From Bacteroidales bacterium (lineage in GTDB: Bacteria; Bacteroidota; Bacteroidia; Bacteroidales; Tenuifilaceae): a stretch of 64,000 nt of DNA. Of the stretch, positions 9,027-17,244 are shown piece after piece. Where the stretch lies: assembly GCA_003818205.1 (NCBI GenBank), contig RPRQ01000012.1, positions 26,916 to 90,915 on the forward strand, given 5' to 3'. The position numbers were made by a program, and so were the translations under genes. The notes below the pieces were generated by a model. The model was not told the origin of the DNA and ran no database searches. It saw only the letters and a program-made list of their open reading frames with translations. Each line of letters starts with the position of its first letter. The stretch's first letter is position 1.

Positions 9027-10238
9027 ATGAGTGATAATCCAAATCCGATTGAGATAGATGAGATAAGCAAAGCTTACCTTGAGTATTTAGAAAACTATAC
9101 TAATAGGAATTGGGATAAAATGGTTGATAAATTCTCATCAGCTATGACCATGTTTGGCACAGGAATCGATGAGAATGCTTTCTGCATTGAAGATACATTA
9201 AACCTATTCAAGCGAGAGTATAAACAAACAGGTGGTATTAAATACATCGTAAAGGCGTTGGAAGTTTTCCCCCTTTCAGATAGTCTTGCTTACATTTTAG
9301 CAATTATTGACATGTGGTTTGACTGTCCTTCGGGTATTTACGACAGCTCCAACAACCGAACCACTGCAATTCTAAAAAAAGAGGATGGGGAATGGAGAAT
9401 AGTTCATGGACACTGGTCGCAACCGACATCTGAGCAAGAGGAGGGTGAAAGTATTCCACTTAAGGCTCTTAAACAGAGGAATAAGAAATTATTAAAGGAA
9501 ATTGAGGAAAGAACAAGAGAGATAGAGGAGCAGAATCGAAAACTAACATGCCTAAATAGCACAAAGGATAGACTTTTCTCTATTATTGCACATGATTTAA
9601 AAAGCCCCTTTAACTCATTTATAGGGTTTACTGATTTAATGCTTGCCAATTTTGATAAAAACTATAGCAATCCAGATTACTTTAAAATGCGTTTAGGTAT
9701 CCTTCAAGAGAATGCCCATACACTTTACAATATCACTGAGAATTTACTTGATTGGTCTCGTTCACAATGTAATGAGATAGTAGTTAATAAAAGAGATTTT
9801 AATTTATATGACATAGTCAACCATCAAATTCAAATTTTCGACCAACAAATTGGCAAAAAAGGAATTTTCATTCAAAACCTTATAAAAAAAGATACAATAG
9901 TTCGCTCTGATATAGATATAATGGCCATTATAATTCGAAATTTTATATCAAATGCCATCAAGTATTCTAGCAACAACCAGGTTGTAACTATTTCCTGCGA
10001 TCAGCTTAATTCAAGTACAAATATTATTATTCAAGATCAAGGGATAGGAATGTCGGAAGAGCAGCTACATAAATTATTTATAGATTTTCAAAGTACTCCC
10101 GGAACCAATAACGAAAAGGGTACTGGACTTGGTCTGAAAATATGCAGAGAGCTGATCGATAGGATCGATGGTAGATTAGAAATCCAGTCAGTACAGGGAA
10201 AGGGATGTAAAGTTATAATGACTTTACCTAACCCTTAG
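9027..10238 (+). CDS. Sensor histidine kinase with SnoaL-like N-terminal domain
   Basis: This 403-residue soluble kinase has three parts. Residues about 10-135 look like a SnoaL/NTF2-type fold (the family of ketosteroid isomerase-like ligand pockets), ending in WRIVHGHWSQP. Residues about 150-185 form a coiled coil. The remainder is a HisKA/HATPase_c core, with the phospho-acceptor His189 in IIAHDLKSPFNS, the N box NFISNAIKYS, DQGIGM and GTGLGLKICREL. No membrane helix is seen, so it probably senses something in the cytoplasm. No response regulator lies beside it. It is flanked on both sides by family A repeat copies. The kinase call is secure; the N-terminal domain assignment is moderate. 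Confidence 0.88.
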   Translation: MSDNPNPIEIDEISKAYLEYLENYTNRNWDKMVDKFSSAMTMFGTGIDENAFCIEDTLNLFKREYKQTGGIKYIVKALEVFPLSDSLAYILAIIDMWFDCPSGIYDSSNNRTTAILKKEDGEWRIVHGHWSQPTSEQEEGESIPLKALKQRNKKLLKEIEERTREIEEQNRKLTCLNSTKDRLFSIIAHDLKSPFNSFIGFTDLMLANFDKNYSNPDYFKMRLGILQENAHTLYNITENLLDWSRSQCNEIVVNKRDFNLYDIVNHQIQIFDQQIGKKGIFIQNLIKKDTIVRSDIDIMAIIIRNFISNAIKYSSNNQVVTISCDQLNSSTNIIIQDQGIGMSEEQLHKLFIDFQSTPGTNNEKGTGLGLKICRELIDRIDGRLEIQSVQGKGCKVIMTLPNP

Positions 10239-10296
10239 AAATACTAACATCAGTAACATCATCGTTAAACTTAGCTTCTATCTACGCTTTTCTAAA

Positions 10297-10627
10297 TAGG
10301 AGTCTGCTGATTAAGTGTTAAAACACAGAAATATAAAACATTACAACATTTTTTTGTCGTGTAAGCGCAAGCATTTTTTATGTAAAAGCCTAAAATACGT
10401 GCACTTGTTATTCTAATTTTAATCCCGTAGGGATGACATTATGGTAGAAACTATAGCTGGGAACAGATGAAATGCCGTAGGCATGACATTATTCTCTGTT
10501 CTATCTGCTTTATAGTGTCGCTCCTATGGAGCTAAAATACTACATTGATATATTTTTTACCATAATTTCACCCCTCTGGGGTTTGTTTTTAATGGTTTCA
10601 TAAACTTAAACTTATCAGCAGACCCTA
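10297..10627. mobile_element. Dispersed hairpin element, family A (copy 2, intact, 331 bp)
   Basis: The left end TAGGAGTCTGCTGATTAAG and the reverse complement of the right end TAGGGTCTGCTGATAAG are inverted repeats. Interior hairpins are ATCCCgtaGGGAT, ATGCCgtaGGCAT, GCTCCtatGGAGC and ACCCCtctGGGGT. It occupies nearly all the space between the histidine kinase and the convergent gene at 10705. There is no ORF. Confidence 0.78.
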
Positions 10628-10704
10628 AATAGAACTTTTTTAATCACTCAGATTTCATAATTGAGAACGTACTCGATGGGTTTTAAATCCAAGTCGATAA
10701 TATT

Positions 10705-11832
10705 TCATGACTTTTCTTTTTTAGATTTAGATTTTATTCCCTCAATCCATTTCTTAGCCTCAATCAAAGTAGAGGTATCGAGCCAATGACCTCCATTAAA
10801 TGACTTTAAAGTGACATTATACCCATATTTTGTAAGTATTCTCTGTGCTTCTTTTGCTTCATTAATGTTGACTTGAGGGTCTATCGTGCCATGCCCGATA
10901 AAAATTGGAATTTTTAATTCTGCATTATAAATTTCAGCAGCACTTAGCATTTCAATAGGATTTCGTGCTCCGAAACAGATTATCCCATTTATCAGATTAG
11001 AAGTTTTAATACCAGTCATGTAAGCCAAAGCACCACCTTGAGAATGCCCTATTAGGTAAACCTCTGAGATTTTATATTGAGTTTTAATATCATCAATTAC
11101 ACTTATGATATATTCAATTGCGAATGGATCTGCTTTTTCCCAAAGTTTCTTATCATTGGTTAACAGAAACCAGCTATAGGCTGGGCTGTTTAATTCTAGT
11201 AGTTTTCTTTGATATGGTCCTTGTGGTGCAGCAAAAAAAAAGTTTGATGCATCCATTATGTCTCTCACGGCCATGTACGACTCTGCATTCCCTCCATTAC
11301 CATGAAGAATCACAATTAATGGATATGCTTTTGTTGAATCGTAATTATTGGGCTGTCTTACCCTACATTTTATCGCTACTTTACACTCTACAAAAAATGA
11401 TTCCCCCCTTTCTTTTTGTATTTTTTGAGCATTATTCAATACTTGCCTGATTTTCTCATTGTTTTTATGGGGTATCCAGGTAGAGTCGGATAGCAGGGTT
11501 TGAATATCGTTTAAACCAGCATCCAAGGCAAACTGTAATGCTTCAGCTGCTTGAATGGGTTTTCTCAAATACGCATAGCAACGAGCAAGGTTGTAAAGAG
11601 TTGTAATATCATTTGGTTTATGATGAAGTATCTCTAAGTACTTTTTAGCTGCTTCTTTGTATTTTTTTTTCTCAAACTCAATTTTTGCTTCAAAATTAGT
11701 TTGAGAAATGTTTTTTGATAGAAATAGTAATTCTTTAGAAACAGTTACATCTTGTCCAATAGCATCATAGCTAGCATTAATAATTATGCCCAATACGATA
11801 AGTAGAGATAATATGTACGTTGTATATTTCAA
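10705..11832 (-). CDS. Secreted TPR protein with alpha/beta-hydrolase (esterase-like) domain
   Basis: This 375-residue protein has an N-terminal signal peptide. It then has TPR-like helices (about residues 40-140, with KYLEILHHKPNDITTLYNLARCYAYL) and a C-terminal alpha/beta hydrolase similar to phospholipase/carboxylesterases. The nucleophile elbow GHSQGG contains Ser264, LIVILHGNGGN is the oxyanion-hole loop, and GHGTIDPQV and GGHW hold the likely acid and base. The substrate is unknown. It is the last gene of the run hflX, M28 peptidase, this gene, with a 21-base gap upstream. Confidence 0.8.
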   Translation of the reverse strand: MKYTTYILSLLIVLGIIINASYDAIGQDVTVSKELLFLSKNISQTNFEAKIEFEKKKYKEAAKKYLEILHHKPNDITTLYNLARCYAYLRKPIQAAEALQFALDAGLNDIQTLLSDSTWIPHKNNEKIRQVLNNAQKIQKERGESFFVECKVAIKCRVRQPNNYDSTKAYPLIVILHGNGGNAESYMAVRDIMDASNFFFAAPQGPYQRKLLELNSPAYSWFLLTNDKKLWEKADPFAIEYIISVIDDIKTQYKISEVYLIGHSQGGALAYMTGIKTSNLINGIICFGARNPIEMLSAAEIYNAELKIPIFIGHGTIDPQVNINEAKEAQRILTKYGYNVTLKSFNGGHWLDTSTLIEAKKWIEGIKSKSKKEKS

Positions 11833-11853
11833 ATTTTATAAATGAAGGATACG

Positions 11854-12825
11854 CTATTTATTGTAATCTACTAGCATTGCACAGTTAACCTTGGTAATCT
11901 CTTTACAAATTTCGAAGTTGCAATTAGCTGTTACATCATTAATGGTGTGGTAGTATGGATCGTCAGCATCAGTGGTAAAGTATATGGCTTTATAGCTATT
12001 TAAATAGAAAGAATAGCTATCGCTATACTTTTGGTAATAGTTATCATTTATTGTTTCTAGCAAAGTGTACAGATTGCAATAATCTTGCGCTTTTTCTCTA
12101 ATTTCTGTTGATATATTATAATCGAGAATATTTACTCGCATGTTATTCGAGCTTACTGGCCAATATGCAATCATATCGTTATTAAGCATGAATTTGATGT
12201 TCTTTGTTTCGTATCGTGCTTTTTCAGCATAATCGGTACTTCCATATAACCCAAACTCTTCGGCAGCAAATGCGATAAATTCAATGGTAGATTGTGGGTT
12301 AAATCCCTGCTCCTTTAATACTCTAGCAACTTCAAGGGTAGCTGCGACACCGCTTGCATTATCATTTGCTCCCGGAGCAGTAGTATATGCTCCATCATTT
12401 CCGATTATACTATCGTAGTGACCACCCATTACATAAACCCAGCTTGGGGTAACCGAACCCTCAAGCGTAGCAATAACATTATACTGCCAAGTATAGTAAG
12501 TTTGGCTCCATCTGGTTGTCAATGAAACATAGAATGAATCAAGCTTTGCATTTGTGTACCCATAGCTGATAAAACGATCCCTAATTCTTTTTGCAACAGC
12601 TTTTCTATCATCATTTACAGCAAACCTTGACCCCATATCTTCAAGCCACTGAACCTTTTTCTCTAGGCTGTCAGCATTTATTTCGTCAACCAAATCCTTA
12701 ACATTTTGGTCAAAAATAGGAATATCAGGTTTATAATAGCTATCGTTTTCATCCTTACAGCTATTTGCAATTAAAGCAAACAATGAAATCGTAACTATTA
12801 ATTTGATATGTTTAGAGTTTTTCAT
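11854..12825 (-). CDS. M28-family zinc peptidase lipoprotein
   Basis: This 323-residue lipoprotein has the lipobox ANSC near residue 23, so it is anchored to a membrane. Metal-site motifs of M28 aminopeptidases are visible in order: GGHYDS (His), PGANDNASG (bridging Asp), FAAEEFGLYG (catalytic Glu and ligand Glu), LNNDMIAY (Asp) and YYHTINDV (His). All expected ligands are present, so it should be active. It starts ten bases after hflX ends and is probably co-transcribed with it. Confidence 0.87.
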   Translation of the reverse strand: MKNSKHIKLIVTISLFALIANSCKDENDSYYKPDIPIFDQNVKDLVDEINADSLEKKVQWLEDMGSRFAVNDDRKAVAKRIRDRFISYGYTNAKLDSFYVSLTTRWSQTYYTWQYNVIATLEGSVTPSWVYVMGGHYDSIIGNDGAYTTAPGANDNASGVAATLEVARVLKEQGFNPQSTIEFIAFAAEEFGLYGSTDYAEKARYETKNIKFMLNNDMIAYWPVSSNNMRVNILDYNISTEIREKAQDYCNLYTLLETINDNYYQKYSDSYSFYLNSYKAIYFTTDADDPYYHTINDVTANCNFEICKEITKVNCAMLVDYNK

Positions 12826-12835
12826 AACGTTTTAA

Positions 12836-14029
12836 TTAGTATAGGAACTTATCGTAAGGATACCTTGTGGTATGTATTTCCCTAACTAAAGAATAAATTT
12901 TTTGACGAAACTCCTCAACATTAGTTTTGTGCTTTGCTGATATGAAGATTGCAGGAGTACTACTTTTTGCCATCCAGCTGTTTTTAAGCTCTTCTAGGCT
13001 GAAATTTTCTTTACTCCTGGGTGAAAGGTCATCTTCGTCCTTTTTTACCCAGCTATAGGCATCTATTTTGTTGAAAACAAGAAGAGTTGGTTTGTCGGCA
13101 GCCCCAATTTCTTGCAGGGTTTTAACAACAACATTAAGCTGGTCCTCAAAAACAGGGTGAGATATATCTACAACGTGTAGGAGTAAATCAGCTTCTCGAA
13201 CCTCATCGAGCGTAGATTTGAACGATTCAACCAGCTGGTGGGGCAGCTTGCGGATAAATCCAACTGTATCCGATAAAAGGAAAGGAAGGTTTTCAAAAAC
13301 AACCTTACGTACAGTAGTGTCAAGCGTTGCGAATAGTTTATTCTCGGCAAATACCTCCGATTTGCTTATCATGTTCATTATGGTTGATTTGCCAACATTG
13401 GTATAGCCCACAAGCGCAACACGTACAATGCTTTCCCTGTTCTTACGCTGAGTGGACATCTGTCGGTCGATCTTTTTTAGCTCTTCCTTTAGCTTCGATA
13501 TCTTTTCTCGAATAACTCGGCGGTCGGTTTCTATTTCAGTTTCACCGGGACCTCTCATCCCGATTCCACCCCGCTGACGTTCAAGGTGAGTCCAAAGTCG
13601 GGTAAGCCGGGGTAAAAGAAATTGGTACTGAGCTAATTCAACCTGAGTTTTTGCATAGGCTGTTTTTGCACGCTGAGCGAATACATCAAGAATTAGGTTT
13701 GTTCTATCCATTATCCTTCTCTCGAACTCTTTCTCAAGATTTCGGAGTTGAGTAGGAGTGAGCTCATCGTCAAAAATTATTAGATCAATCTCATGCTCAT
13801 CGGCGTATTCCTTTATCTCAATCACCTTCCCTGAACCTATAAATGTTTTAGGGTTTGGGGTATCAACTTTTTGTAGGAATCGTTTTTTGGTCACTGCGCC
13901 AGCCGTTTCGGCTAAAAACTCAAGTTCCTCAAGGTAATCGTTTACCTCTTCATCCGATTGTTTCTGAAGAATTACGGCAACCAGGATTGCCGTTTCGGCA
14001 TTGCGAGTTGTTAGTATTGGGCTTGACAT
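12836..14029 (-). CDS. hflX: Ribosome-associated GTPase HflX
   Basis: This 397-residue protein has the N-terminal HflX domain (with FDDELTPTQLRNLE and RGGIGMRGPGETEIETDRR) followed by a GTPase domain. The G motifs are GYTNVGKST, DTVGFIRKLP and NKID. HflX binds ribosomes and splits stalled ones in stress. Length fits the family. It is the first gene of a three-gene run on this strand. Confidence 0.95.
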   Translation of the reverse strand: MSSPILTTRNAETAILVAVILQKQSDEEVNDYLEELEFLAETAGAVTKKRFLQKVDTPNPKTFIGSGKVIEIKEYADEHEIDLIIFDDELTPTQLRNLEKEFERRIMDRTNLILDVFAQRAKTAYAKTQVELAQYQFLLPRLTRLWTHLERQRGGIGMRGPGETEIETDRRVIREKISKLKEELKKIDRQMSTQRKNRESIVRVALVGYTNVGKSTIMNMISKSEVFAENKLFATLDTTVRKVVFENLPFLLSDTVGFIRKLPHQLVESFKSTLDEVREADLLLHVVDISHPVFEDQLNVVVKTLQEIGAADKPTLLVFNKIDAYSWVKKDEDDLSPRSKENFSLEELKNSWMAKSSTPAIFISAKHKTNVEEFRQKIYSLVREIHTTRYPYDKFLY

Positions 14030-14130
14030 TTAATCGAAGTTAAAAAGTAAAGTGTTAATAATTAAGTAGAGACAAATATAGTACATTGAATTAAACATCT
14101 AATCACTGCATTTCAAGTGATTCAAATAAA

Positions 14131-14158
14131 AAAACCCTGATACTAATATCAGGGTTTT
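14131..14158 (-). terminator. Terminator of the tonB operon
   Basis: AAAACCCTGATA (14131-14142) pairs perfectly with TATCAGGGTTTT (14147-14158) around a four-base loop. On the minus strand a T-rich run follows. It lies 20 bases after the tonB stop and ends the exbB-exbD-exbD-tonB transcript. It could also work from the other side. Confidence 0.85.
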
Positions 14159-14178
14159 TAAATATACTTGGTTTAGAA

Positions 14179-14955
14179 TTATTGAAGCACGAAGGTAATA
14201 GGGAACGTGTAGGATACACGAACCGGTTTACCTCTTTGCTTACCAGCATTCCATCTTGGAGATGATTCGATAACGCGAACCGCTTCTTTGTCAAGAGCAG
14301 GGTCAACGCCACGGATAACTCTAACGTTCGAAAGTCGGCCATCAGGTTCAATTACGAACTGAACGAATACACGACCTTGAATGCCGTTTTCAGCAGCAAC
14401 CTCAGGGTATTTCATGTTCTGAGCAACCCAAGCACGGAATTCATTTGCGTCCCCACTTCCGAAACTTGGCATTTCCTCTACAACAAGGAATACCTCTTCC
14501 TCTTTTACCTCTTGTACCTCTTCCTTAACCTCTTCAACTACTTCAACTACAGCCTCATCGGTGGTTGATTCGCTAACCTCATCGACAGTAGCTAGGGCTG
14601 ATTTATCATCAACCTTAACCGAGTCAACAATTATAGGCGCTACGTACTTAACAACAGTCTGTGTTTCAGCAGGAGGTGGTGGTGGAGGTGGTGGAGCAAT
14701 CTCTTGGTTTGGCTGGTCAAGCTGTTCCATCTCAGCTGTAACCGCTTTCTCCTCTTTTTGATGCCTACGTTCGTTAACAGAGGCCATTACGTATGGAGTT
14801 ATAATTGCGCTGCCTAGGATTATTATACCCACTAGCATTGCCCACATAACGGTACGATTGTACTTTTTGCGAATTGAGTAAGCTCCATACTCCTTATTCC
14901 TGTTCTCGAATACTATTTCGTCAAAAGAGGGAACATTTTTTAGATCTTTTTCCAT
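14179..14955 (-). CDS. tonB: TonB energy transducer
   Basis: This 258-residue inner-membrane protein links ExbBD to outer-membrane receptors. It has a short cytoplasmic N-terminus, a TM helix at about residues 34-54, a spacer starting with eight prolines and continuing as a Glu/Val-rich repeat (EVVEEVKEEVQEVKEEE), and a C-terminal TonB domain. That domain contains YPEVAAENGIQGRVFV and DPALDKEAVRVIESSPRW. It is the last gene of the exb-ton operon. The acidic spacer is longer and more charged than the Pro-Lys type of E. coli. Confidence 0.92.
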   Translation of the reverse strand: MEKDLKNVPSFDEIVFENRNKEYGAYSIRKKYNRTVMWAMLVGIIILGSAIITPYVMASVNERRHQKEEKAVTAEMEQLDQPNQEIAPPPPPPPPAETQTVVKYVAPIIVDSVKVDDKSALATVDEVSESTTDEAVVEVVEEVKEEVQEVKEEEVFLVVEEMPSFGSGDANEFRAWVAQNMKYPEVAAENGIQGRVFVQFVIEPDGRLSNVRVIRGVDPALDKEAVRVIESSPRWNAGKQRGKPVRVSYTFPITFVLQ

Positions 14956-14982
14956 AATGCTTAATTATGTATATGGGCTTAA

Positions 14983-15633
14983 CTATTTAGGAGTAGTGGT
15001 AGAGCCTGCCATAGCAGTTTGTACCATTTTCTCTTCAACGTAATTAATATCAACTATCGCATAGCGTACAACACTGCAAATATCCATTTCATCAATAATA
15101 TCTACAATATTTGCATAACGCGACTCTTTGTAGGCTTTTATCAGAACAATTGGTCCAGAGTCATCAGCTTTTTTAAACCTTTTGATGTTGGCGAGTAGTG
15201 AATCGCGGCTCATGGTTGGGTTTTCTTTTACCATTTGCTCTTTAAAAGAGATTACCTTTTTCGAAAGCAATTTGTTCCTTTCAAGTAACAAAACTCTGAT
15301 TCCTTCAGCGCTATAATCTGTCTCTTTTAATGCTGGAGGGTTATTAGAATCTTTAACTCTTCCTGGATACCAGAATATTTTATTCTCCGGTCCAAGAATA
15401 ACGTTAATTGTTCGGCTATCCTGAATTACAGGTCGTTCTATGTTTGGATCGTCAATCTTTTCAGGAAGAATGATTTCCATTACCTTCGACTTACTGAAAG
15501 CTGTAGTTAGCATGAAGAATGTGATGAGAAGACACATAAGGTCAACCATCGGGGTCATGTCGATGTGGGTAGAGTGCTTTTTGGGTCTCCTCTTTCCACC
15601 TTTCTGTTTTTCCTCTTGTATTATTTCGCCCAT
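14983..15633 (-). CDS. exbD: ExbD/TolR-family protein (second copy)
   Basis: This 216-residue protein has one N-terminal TM helix preceded by HIDMTPMVDL. The Asp in this motif is the conserved proton-channel residue of ExbD. The periplasmic part is larger than in E. coli ExbD (141 aa), as in other Bacteroidota. It starts one base before the stop of the preceding exbD and is followed by tonB. The two exbD copies are divergent paralogues and probably form a mixed complex. Confidence 0.88.
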   Translation of the reverse strand: MGEIIQEEKQKGGKRRPKKHSTHIDMTPMVDLMCLLITFFMLTTAFSKSKVMEIILPEKIDDPNIERPVIQDSRTINVILGPENKIFWYPGRVKDSNNPPALKETDYSAEGIRVLLLERNKLLSKKVISFKEQMVKENPTMSRDSLLANIKRFKKADDSGPIVLIKAYKESRYANIVDIIDEMDICSVVRYAIVDINYVEEKMVQTAMAGSTTTPK

Positions 15634-15634
15634 A

Positions 15635-16270
15635 TTATTCCTCCGTTAGCATTACTTTAGTTGCTTCAAGGTTGGTAATCAGGTTAAACCTGTTTACCTT
15701 CTTATCTTGCATAATATCCAGCACTTTTTTAACAAGTGGATAAGGGGCATCGTTATCACCTTTAATACAAGCTTGAACTTTAGGGTTAACTAAACGTGTA
15801 ACGAGAACCCATAATGCAAGCTGATTATCGGTAGAATCGATAGGAATACCTTTAACTTGTAAGGCTTCCCTCTCTTTTGCGTCTTTCGTATTGAGAAAGC
15901 TCTTCATGTTCTGAATGGGCATTCCAAACGACGACGGGTAGGCTTCGAATTGTTTCACCTCTTCGGGGGTAAAGGTAATATTATACCTTGTACCCATTTC
16001 AGTCAAAATTTTACCCTTAAAATGGAATGATGTATCGCTTCCATTATCGATGTTATAGAATACTCTGTTATCCTCTGATAGAAGTAGAGTCATAATATTC
16101 GCATCGGGGGCAGTTTTGTCTGAAACTGAGAAGGGGGTATCGATAGGAGCCGGCTCTGGTTGTCTCATGGTAGTGGTTAACATCAAGAATGTTAAAACTA
16201 CCGAGAATAGGTCAACCATCGGTGTCATATCGATATGTGGGGACTTGGTGTGTAATTTAATCTTTGGCAT
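15635..16270 (-). CDS. exbD: ExbD/TolR-family protein (first copy)
   Basis: This 211-residue protein has the same plan as its neighbour: SPHIDMTPMVDLFSVVLTFLML forms the TM helix with the channel Asp, followed by a periplasmic domain ending in a conserved ligand-like fold (CIKGDNDAPYPLVKKVLDIM). It lies between exbB and the second exbD, with 41 bases and one base respectively. Duplicated exbD is common in Bacteroidota TonB operons. Confidence 0.88.
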   Translation of the reverse strand: MPKIKLHTKSPHIDMTPMVDLFSVVLTFLMLTTTMRQPEPAPIDTPFSVSDKTAPDANIMTLLLSEDNRVFYNIDNGSDTSFHFKGKILTEMGTRYNITFTPEEVKQFEAYPSSFGMPIQNMKSFLNTKDAKEREALQVKGIPIDSTDNQLALWVLVTRLVNPKVQACIKGDNDAPYPLVKKVLDIMQDKKVNRFNLITNLEATKVMLTEE

Positions 16271-16311
16271 GGATCGTACTTTTTGGGTTTAAGCCAAAAG
16301 TTAAATTCAAA

Positions 16312-17124
16312 TTATTTAATTGATGCTGCAAAATTCTGGGTCAAGCTGAAACCAGCCTCATCGATACGGAATGTAAAACCATCAATCTTCGATTGGAAGT
16401 AGTTGTACATAATGATAGCGATGGTTGAACCAGTGATACCAAATGCTGTGTTGATAAGCGCCTCAGAGATACCAGTTGCAAGAGCAAGAGCATCTGGAGC
16501 ACCTGATTGAGCCAACGCACCGAAAGCGCGGATCATACCAAGTACAGTACCGATAAGACCGATAAGCACTGAGATAGAAGCTAAAGTTGAGAAGATAACC
16601 ATGTTTTTGCCTAGCATAGGTAGCTCAAGTGCAGTAGCCTCTTCGATTGATTTTTGAACAGAAAGGATTTTTTGATCTTTCTCAAGTTCCTTATCGTTTT
16701 TAAGATCTTGATAACGAGTTAAACCAGCTTTCATAACATTTGCAAGTGAACCTTGTTGTTTATCGCAAGCAGCTAAAGCCTCATCAATCTTACCTTCGTT
16801 CATTAAATTCTGAAGATTACGAACGAATTTATTTAATCTGCCTTTACCTTCAGCTCTGCTAAGGGTGATAAGTCTTTCGAATGTGAAAATAATAGCTAAT
16901 AGAACGCAGGTCATAAGTAGTGGTACGATATAACCGCCTTTGTAAATCATTGCTAAATAGTTACCTGGAAGTGGGTGACCTTCTGGGTTTCCACCTTCAA
17001 AGTTAACGGGGCTTCCCATGATAAATAAATATAAGTATAGGGAAACTCCAAATGCTATTAAAATAGCGCCTGTTGCAAACATTGATTGCAACGCCTCTTT
17101 AATTGAACTACCTTTTTTACTCAT
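16312..17124 (-). CDS. exbB: ExbB/TolQ-family proton channel protein
   Basis: This 270-residue protein has three main TM helices plus an extra N-terminal one. The MotA/TolQ/ExbB core is clear, with GLIGTVLGMIRAFGALAQSG and ALINTAFGITGSTIAI. With ExbD it uses the proton gradient to energise TonB. It is the first gene of the operon, and a candidate promoter box lies about 40 bases upstream. Confidence 0.92.
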   Translation of the reverse strand: MSKKGSSIKEALQSMFATGAILIAFGVSLYLYLFIMGSPVNFEGGNPEGHPLPGNYLAMIYKGGYIVPLLMTCVLLAIIFTFERLITLSRAEGKGRLNKFVRNLQNLMNEGKIDEALAACDKQQGSLANVMKAGLTRYQDLKNDKELEKDQKILSVQKSIEEATALELPMLGKNMVIFSTLASISVLIGLIGTVLGMIRAFGALAQSGAPDALALATGISEALINTAFGITGSTIAIIMYNYFQSKIDGFTFRIDEAGFSLTQNFAASIK

Positions 17125-17162
17125 TGTCGTATTATTTGGTTTGGTTTAGAATTTTAGAATTG

Positions 17163-17170
17163 CAAATATA
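17163..17170 (-). promoter_or_regulatory. Candidate -7 box upstream of exbB
   Basis: Read on the minus strand this is TATATTTG, which matches the Bacteroidota -7 consensus TAnnTTTG. It lies about 40 bases before the exbB start codon. I see no clear -33 TTG at the right distance, so this is tentative. Confidence 0.4.
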
Positions 17171-17194
17171 TAGAATTATTTATTTTACTTATTA

Positions 17195-17240
17195 TTACTA
17201 AAGAGCATATTTAAATAAATGATAATATGCTCTTTAGTAA
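17195..17240 (-). terminator. 17-bp perfect hairpin after the TPR gene
   Basis: TTACTAAAGAGCATATT (17195-17211) pairs without mismatch with AATATGCTCTTTAGTAA (17224-17240), with a 12-base loop. It begins five bases after the TPR gene's stop codon and precedes the exbB promoter region. It is a likely transcription end, although the following T-run is weak. Confidence 0.65.
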
Positions 17241-17244
17241 ACTA

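Noticed and set aside
14561..14761. Gly-rich plus-strand frame opposite tonB
   Set aside because: It is the mirror of the tonB proline tract and acidic spacer.
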